Assembly (NCBI RefSeq): GCF_037975245.1
Contig: NC_092580.1
Span: 16,132,001-16,196,000, forward strand
DNA length: 64,000 bases
Origin: Apostichopus japonicus
Taxonomy: Eukaryota; Echinodermata; Holothuroidea; Aspidochirotida; Stichopodidae
Reading direction: 5' to 3'
Shown: piece by piece, positions 61,114 through 64,000 of the stretch
How the letters are laid out: the number at the start of each line of letters is the position of its first letter
Position numbering within the stretch: position 1 is the stretch's first letter
The notes under the pieces: generated by a model
The model's database searches: none
What the model was told of the DNA's origin: nothing
What the model saw: the letters and a program-made list of their open reading frames with translations, nothing else
Program-made: the position numbers and the translations under genes

Positions 61114-61894
61114 TAATGGCCTGTGTCATTGTTTAACAAAAACATTACCAGTACCATTGTGGCTTATACAGTCTACATTATGTTCATACCGTCAACGTAT
61201 CGTCGCAGGGAAGTAAAGATGTACTATGTCCAAAATTGCCATTTTGAGATAATTTTATTGAAAGATTTTAATCGTGTATAAAATATGCTCAACTTGCTAA
61301 AATATATTAAGCTTGCATTATTGTCAAAATTTTAGAGTTTGACTGCAATATGGGGTATTTAGGGGGGCCTGAAATGAACTTTTATATTCCACAAATATGA
61401 CATACATTTCGAAATAAAATAAAATTCCTATGTCCAGGACATAGGACAGTTTATCTTTCCCTAACATGGACGTACTAACAGTTTATCATTCCACATAGGA
61501 AAATATTTGGGAAATATAAGGTACCTATCATGTTCAAGAATGTTTTCCCATCAAAAAACTCAATTTAGCCAAATATGGACTTATGACACCTTTACTTTTC
61601 CTGCAATAATATGTACCAAGTATGAACCTAATCGAACAGGAGGGGGGGGGGGGGGGGTTACCACCGAGAATGATACATTAGTACACACCTCATTGCCCTC
61701 AAATAAGTCAGCATTAAAACTGTTTTCAGTTGTTGGGCTGTCTGGGGTTGGAATTAATGCTTCCATGCTTGGTGTTGAGGGAGAAACTGGACACCCGTCT
61801 AACCTTGCAATGTCTGCAGGCAATCTTAATAAGTGAAGAATGATAAAATAATTCAAATTAAATAAATATGAACAGTCCTTTATATCTTTAATTA
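61114..61894. other. No gene recognised
   Basis: AT-rich, with a G-run at 61641-61657. Complementary open frames at 61507-61836 (plus) and 61581-61856 (minus) are mirror shadows around the G-run and show no motif. Confidence 0.4.
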
Positions 61895-62047
61895 GGGGAT
61901 AAATACGAGGAGAACCGGTCTTAAATTTGATTTGAGACCGTTGATGACGTCATCGAGGAGGCTGAGCGGACCGAGGCGATAGCTTCTCGATGACGTCATC
62001 AGATGTCTCAAATCAAATTAAGACTGGGTACCCTCGTTTCTATCCCC
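61895..62047. mobile_element. Hairpin MITE with two perfect CRE palindromes
   Basis: A 153-bp near-palindrome. Each arm of about 68 bp reads outward-in as ggggata, aacgagg-like, gtcttaa-, tttgatttgaga-, tgatgacgtcatcga-. TGACGTCA, the full cAMP-response element, occurs once in each arm (61945-61952 and 61991-61998). A small GC-rich loop (gctgagcggaccgaggcgat) separates the arms. Flanks are AT-rich with no certain target duplication. It is non-coding. Confidence 0.85.
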
Positions 62048-62719
62048 ATTCATAAATGACCCTTACAAATGTTAGAAAACGGCATTTTTTCGCTCATTTT
62101 TGCTGATCTGTATTTAATTCTCCTGATGCTTCCCTTGATCTTTTTTCCTGAATGACGTAATAGTCACCTCTTGTAAAACAGCATTTTCTTCCAACGAACA
62201 TTAAGAGTGAAAAAATACGAGTGTCGTTTGGTCTTAAATTTTTGTATTTTAATCAATTCAAACACTAAAAAATGGAGGGAAATGCAAATTAAATAAGAAC
62301 AGATGAACAAATTCTAAAGATAACATTTTAAAACGTTTTTTTGACCTACCAGGTCAAATTGCGCAATAAACAGATGCTGAGTTGTGTGTATTCTGGAAAG
62401 TCCGTAAATGCTACAACAGTTAGGCTAGCAACGTTGACTGTTGCTAACCTTCTTTTGAGAACTCGTCTATCCCTGGTCGGTAGATGAACCGTTCAAATAA
62501 AAGTTTACTGGGCCTGAGAATGAGCAGTTTTTGAAGAGGTTCCGAGCCCCATTGTTTGACAGGTTTGTACTTGTAGTAACCGCAGTGTTAGTGCGAGTCT
62601 GAGAGATCGCTAGGCCTAGTCCCTGGTCAGTCATGTCGTTACTGCTAGTAATAGTAGTGCTAGCATTATTGTTAGGCTCAGCGACAAGGTTTCTTCTGTC
62701 AGTGTCAACATTGGGTGCT
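62048..62719. other. 3' flank of the Crypton relic, no gene
   Basis: Probably the downstream part of the recombinase element, but I cannot define its end: Cryptons have no inverted ends and I see no obvious boundary motif. Confidence 0.35.
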
Positions 62720-63991
62720 TTACGCTTCGCATTCTTCGTTGAAGCACCTCAACAAGATTGCTGACATTGACCTTTTTTGTGCTGTTGAGGAGTCTGTGCA
62801 GTAAGAGCTGATACTGTACTTGCTTCGCAGCTGTGGCCACTCAAAGTTGATATGGTTCTTGAATCAAACCCACTGTTGCGCTCAGTTATCACTGTAGCAT
62901 GTATGCAGTGATTAGTGTATAGTTTGCTTAAGTTTGCTGCTTTTGAAATGTCTTTCATCATGTTCCCAAGCGTATATTTTCCTACTGGAACATTATTGTA
63001 CCAACATTTTTGTCCTTTGCCTTTTGTAAAAAGACGAAGTTGGTCACTGGAACAAGTGCTCACACTTAGGATTGAGCTTGCTCAAAATAAAGCTTCAAAA
63101 TGTTTACTGGACAATTATCATTCCCTGTTGCATAAATTCTCTTCTCTGTTTCGATGTCCTTCTTTAAGTCCCCAGGGTGGTTTATTGTGGCTCGGGTACA
63201 AAATTCACTATCCTCGTCATCTTTGCAAAACTTGAACGAGTCTTTTTTCAACAGTCGTAGACCTTCTCTACCTCTTCTGCAAAAGTAATACTCTAGGTAA
63301 AACCACGTCAATCTTAGGAGACCTTGTGGTGTTTCCATGTCCAAAGCAGTTATCATTTTCTTCAGATCAACCGCTGCTATCGGAGATTTATGTTGGCTTT
63401 TGTCAAGTTCCGCCTTCTTCATTTGTTTAAGTATCCCTCTGAAGACATTGTTAAAACCTTGGAACTCTCTGTCACTCATGATATTGATCTGACAACAGAA
63501 TGGCTCCCCTGTAAGGTGGCGATGAATCGCCGCTCTTAGTTCTACAAACGATTGCTTAGCGTACATTTTACCATCCTTGTTCCTAACCTCTGCATAAATT
63601 ACTCTGAGGCAGTTTAGCTCTTCAGGTGGAAGTACCTCAAAGTTGCTTTCATTTCCCTTTGCCGTGCACAATTCTGCAAAACAAAGATAATATCATGTAA
63701 ACTGAGTTGAACAGTTTTGCATTCATAACCAGTCTTGAATCGTATTCGAGACTGGTCCCTTTTCAACTTTGAATTTAGTTTTATCCACTAATTCATGTCA
63801 TTAAAATGCATGTAAATGTTGAAAAGTTTTACTCCCCACGTAGTGTTGTAAAGGCTTGCCTTCTCATTCTTCCCTTCAGCAATTTTATCAATTTCTTGAC
63901 TGCTCAATTCCTTGAACCTGTTTGAAGGACTAGGAGTAGGACCATCTTCATCTAGTGACTCTAGCTCAAAATTAATCCCTAAGTCATTCAT
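62720..63991 (-). pseudogene. Crypton-type tyrosine recombinase, broken, runs to the window edge
   Basis: The N-terminal part (63991-63788) reads NRFKELSSQEIDKIAEGKNE. After a gap or intron with a gttttgcag acceptor (about 63675) comes NFEVLPPEELNC, VIYAEVRNKDGKMYAKQSF, RAAIHRHLTG and, later, FCRRGREGLRLLKKDSFKFC with the first catalytic Arg. Frames then change near 63075 (NPKCEHLFQ is in another frame) and the domain resumes with KCWYNNVPVGKYTLGNMMKD. The TNHCIHATVIT segment follows, where the HxxR box has His instead of the second Arg (CAT, one step from CGT), then STLSGH. Another shift near 62810 is needed to reach SSYCTDSSTAQKRSMSAILL with the catalytic Tyr, ending at TAA 62720-62722. Order and motifs fit Crypton YR transposases and their domesticated relatives. 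At least three frameshifts and a lost catalytic residue make it inactive. Confidence 0.82.
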
Positions 63992-64000
63992 GTTACTCGA

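Overview
This is eukaryotic, almost certainly animal, repeat-dominated DNA. It has no operon structure, introns with GT-AG signals, a tRNA-derived SINE with split Pol III promoter boxes, satellites, and decayed DNA-transposon genes of types common in aquatic invertebrates (a MULE transposase, a Crypton-type tyrosine recombinase, a CXC cysteine-rich family, and a C2H2 family with an LMHDLLEG core). The mix suggests a marine invertebrate, perhaps a deuterostome such as an echinoderm. That placement is inference; nothing here fixes the species. I see no intact conventional host gene. The most gene-like host pieces are one 5' exon at about 49.1 kb and one orphan Cys-rich exon at about 48.4 kb.

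Layout. 0.2-5.5 kb: a ~180-bp satellite with two intermixed subfamilies and one tRNA-derived SINE inserted with a 7-bp target duplication. 6.3-11.6 kb: relics of an intron-containing MULE transposase gene on the + strand, with a foldback element and two short interspersed elements in its largest intron and minisatellites further along. 12-15 kb: microsatellites and minisatellites, then a 1,075-bp transposon with long inverted repeats, which carries a nested hAT-like MITE. 15-17.3 kb: no recognisable gene.

17.3-47.2 kb: one compound tandem array of about 30 kb. Its left flank is made of ~163-bp units in higher-order order (A-B-C-D). Its core is about 37 units of ~675 bp, with nested 6-unit and 7-unit duplications. 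Its right flank is a disordered mix of short units. Every 675-bp unit carries, on the minus strand, a branch-point-like motif, polypyrimidine tract, 3' splice site, 71-nt exon-like block and consensus 5' splice site. The last 20 nt of that block and the following intron-like sequence match a single-copy 5' exon and its intron at 48.87-49.16 kb just outside the array. The array therefore looks seeded by the 5' end of a neighbouring gene.

49.9-64 kb: a graveyard of DNA transposons. It holds an interspersed family with internal 84-bp tandem repeats, a 3.57-kb element with inverted ends enclosing a broken CXC-domain gene, a broken C2H2/LMHDLLEG gene, a hAT-like MITE, a 1.33-kb CAGTG-ended element, a hairpin MITE with two perfect cAMP-response-element palindromes, and a broken Crypton recombinase running off the right edge. 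The parts do not form a pathway. What links them is transposition, tandem amplification and gene-fragment capture.
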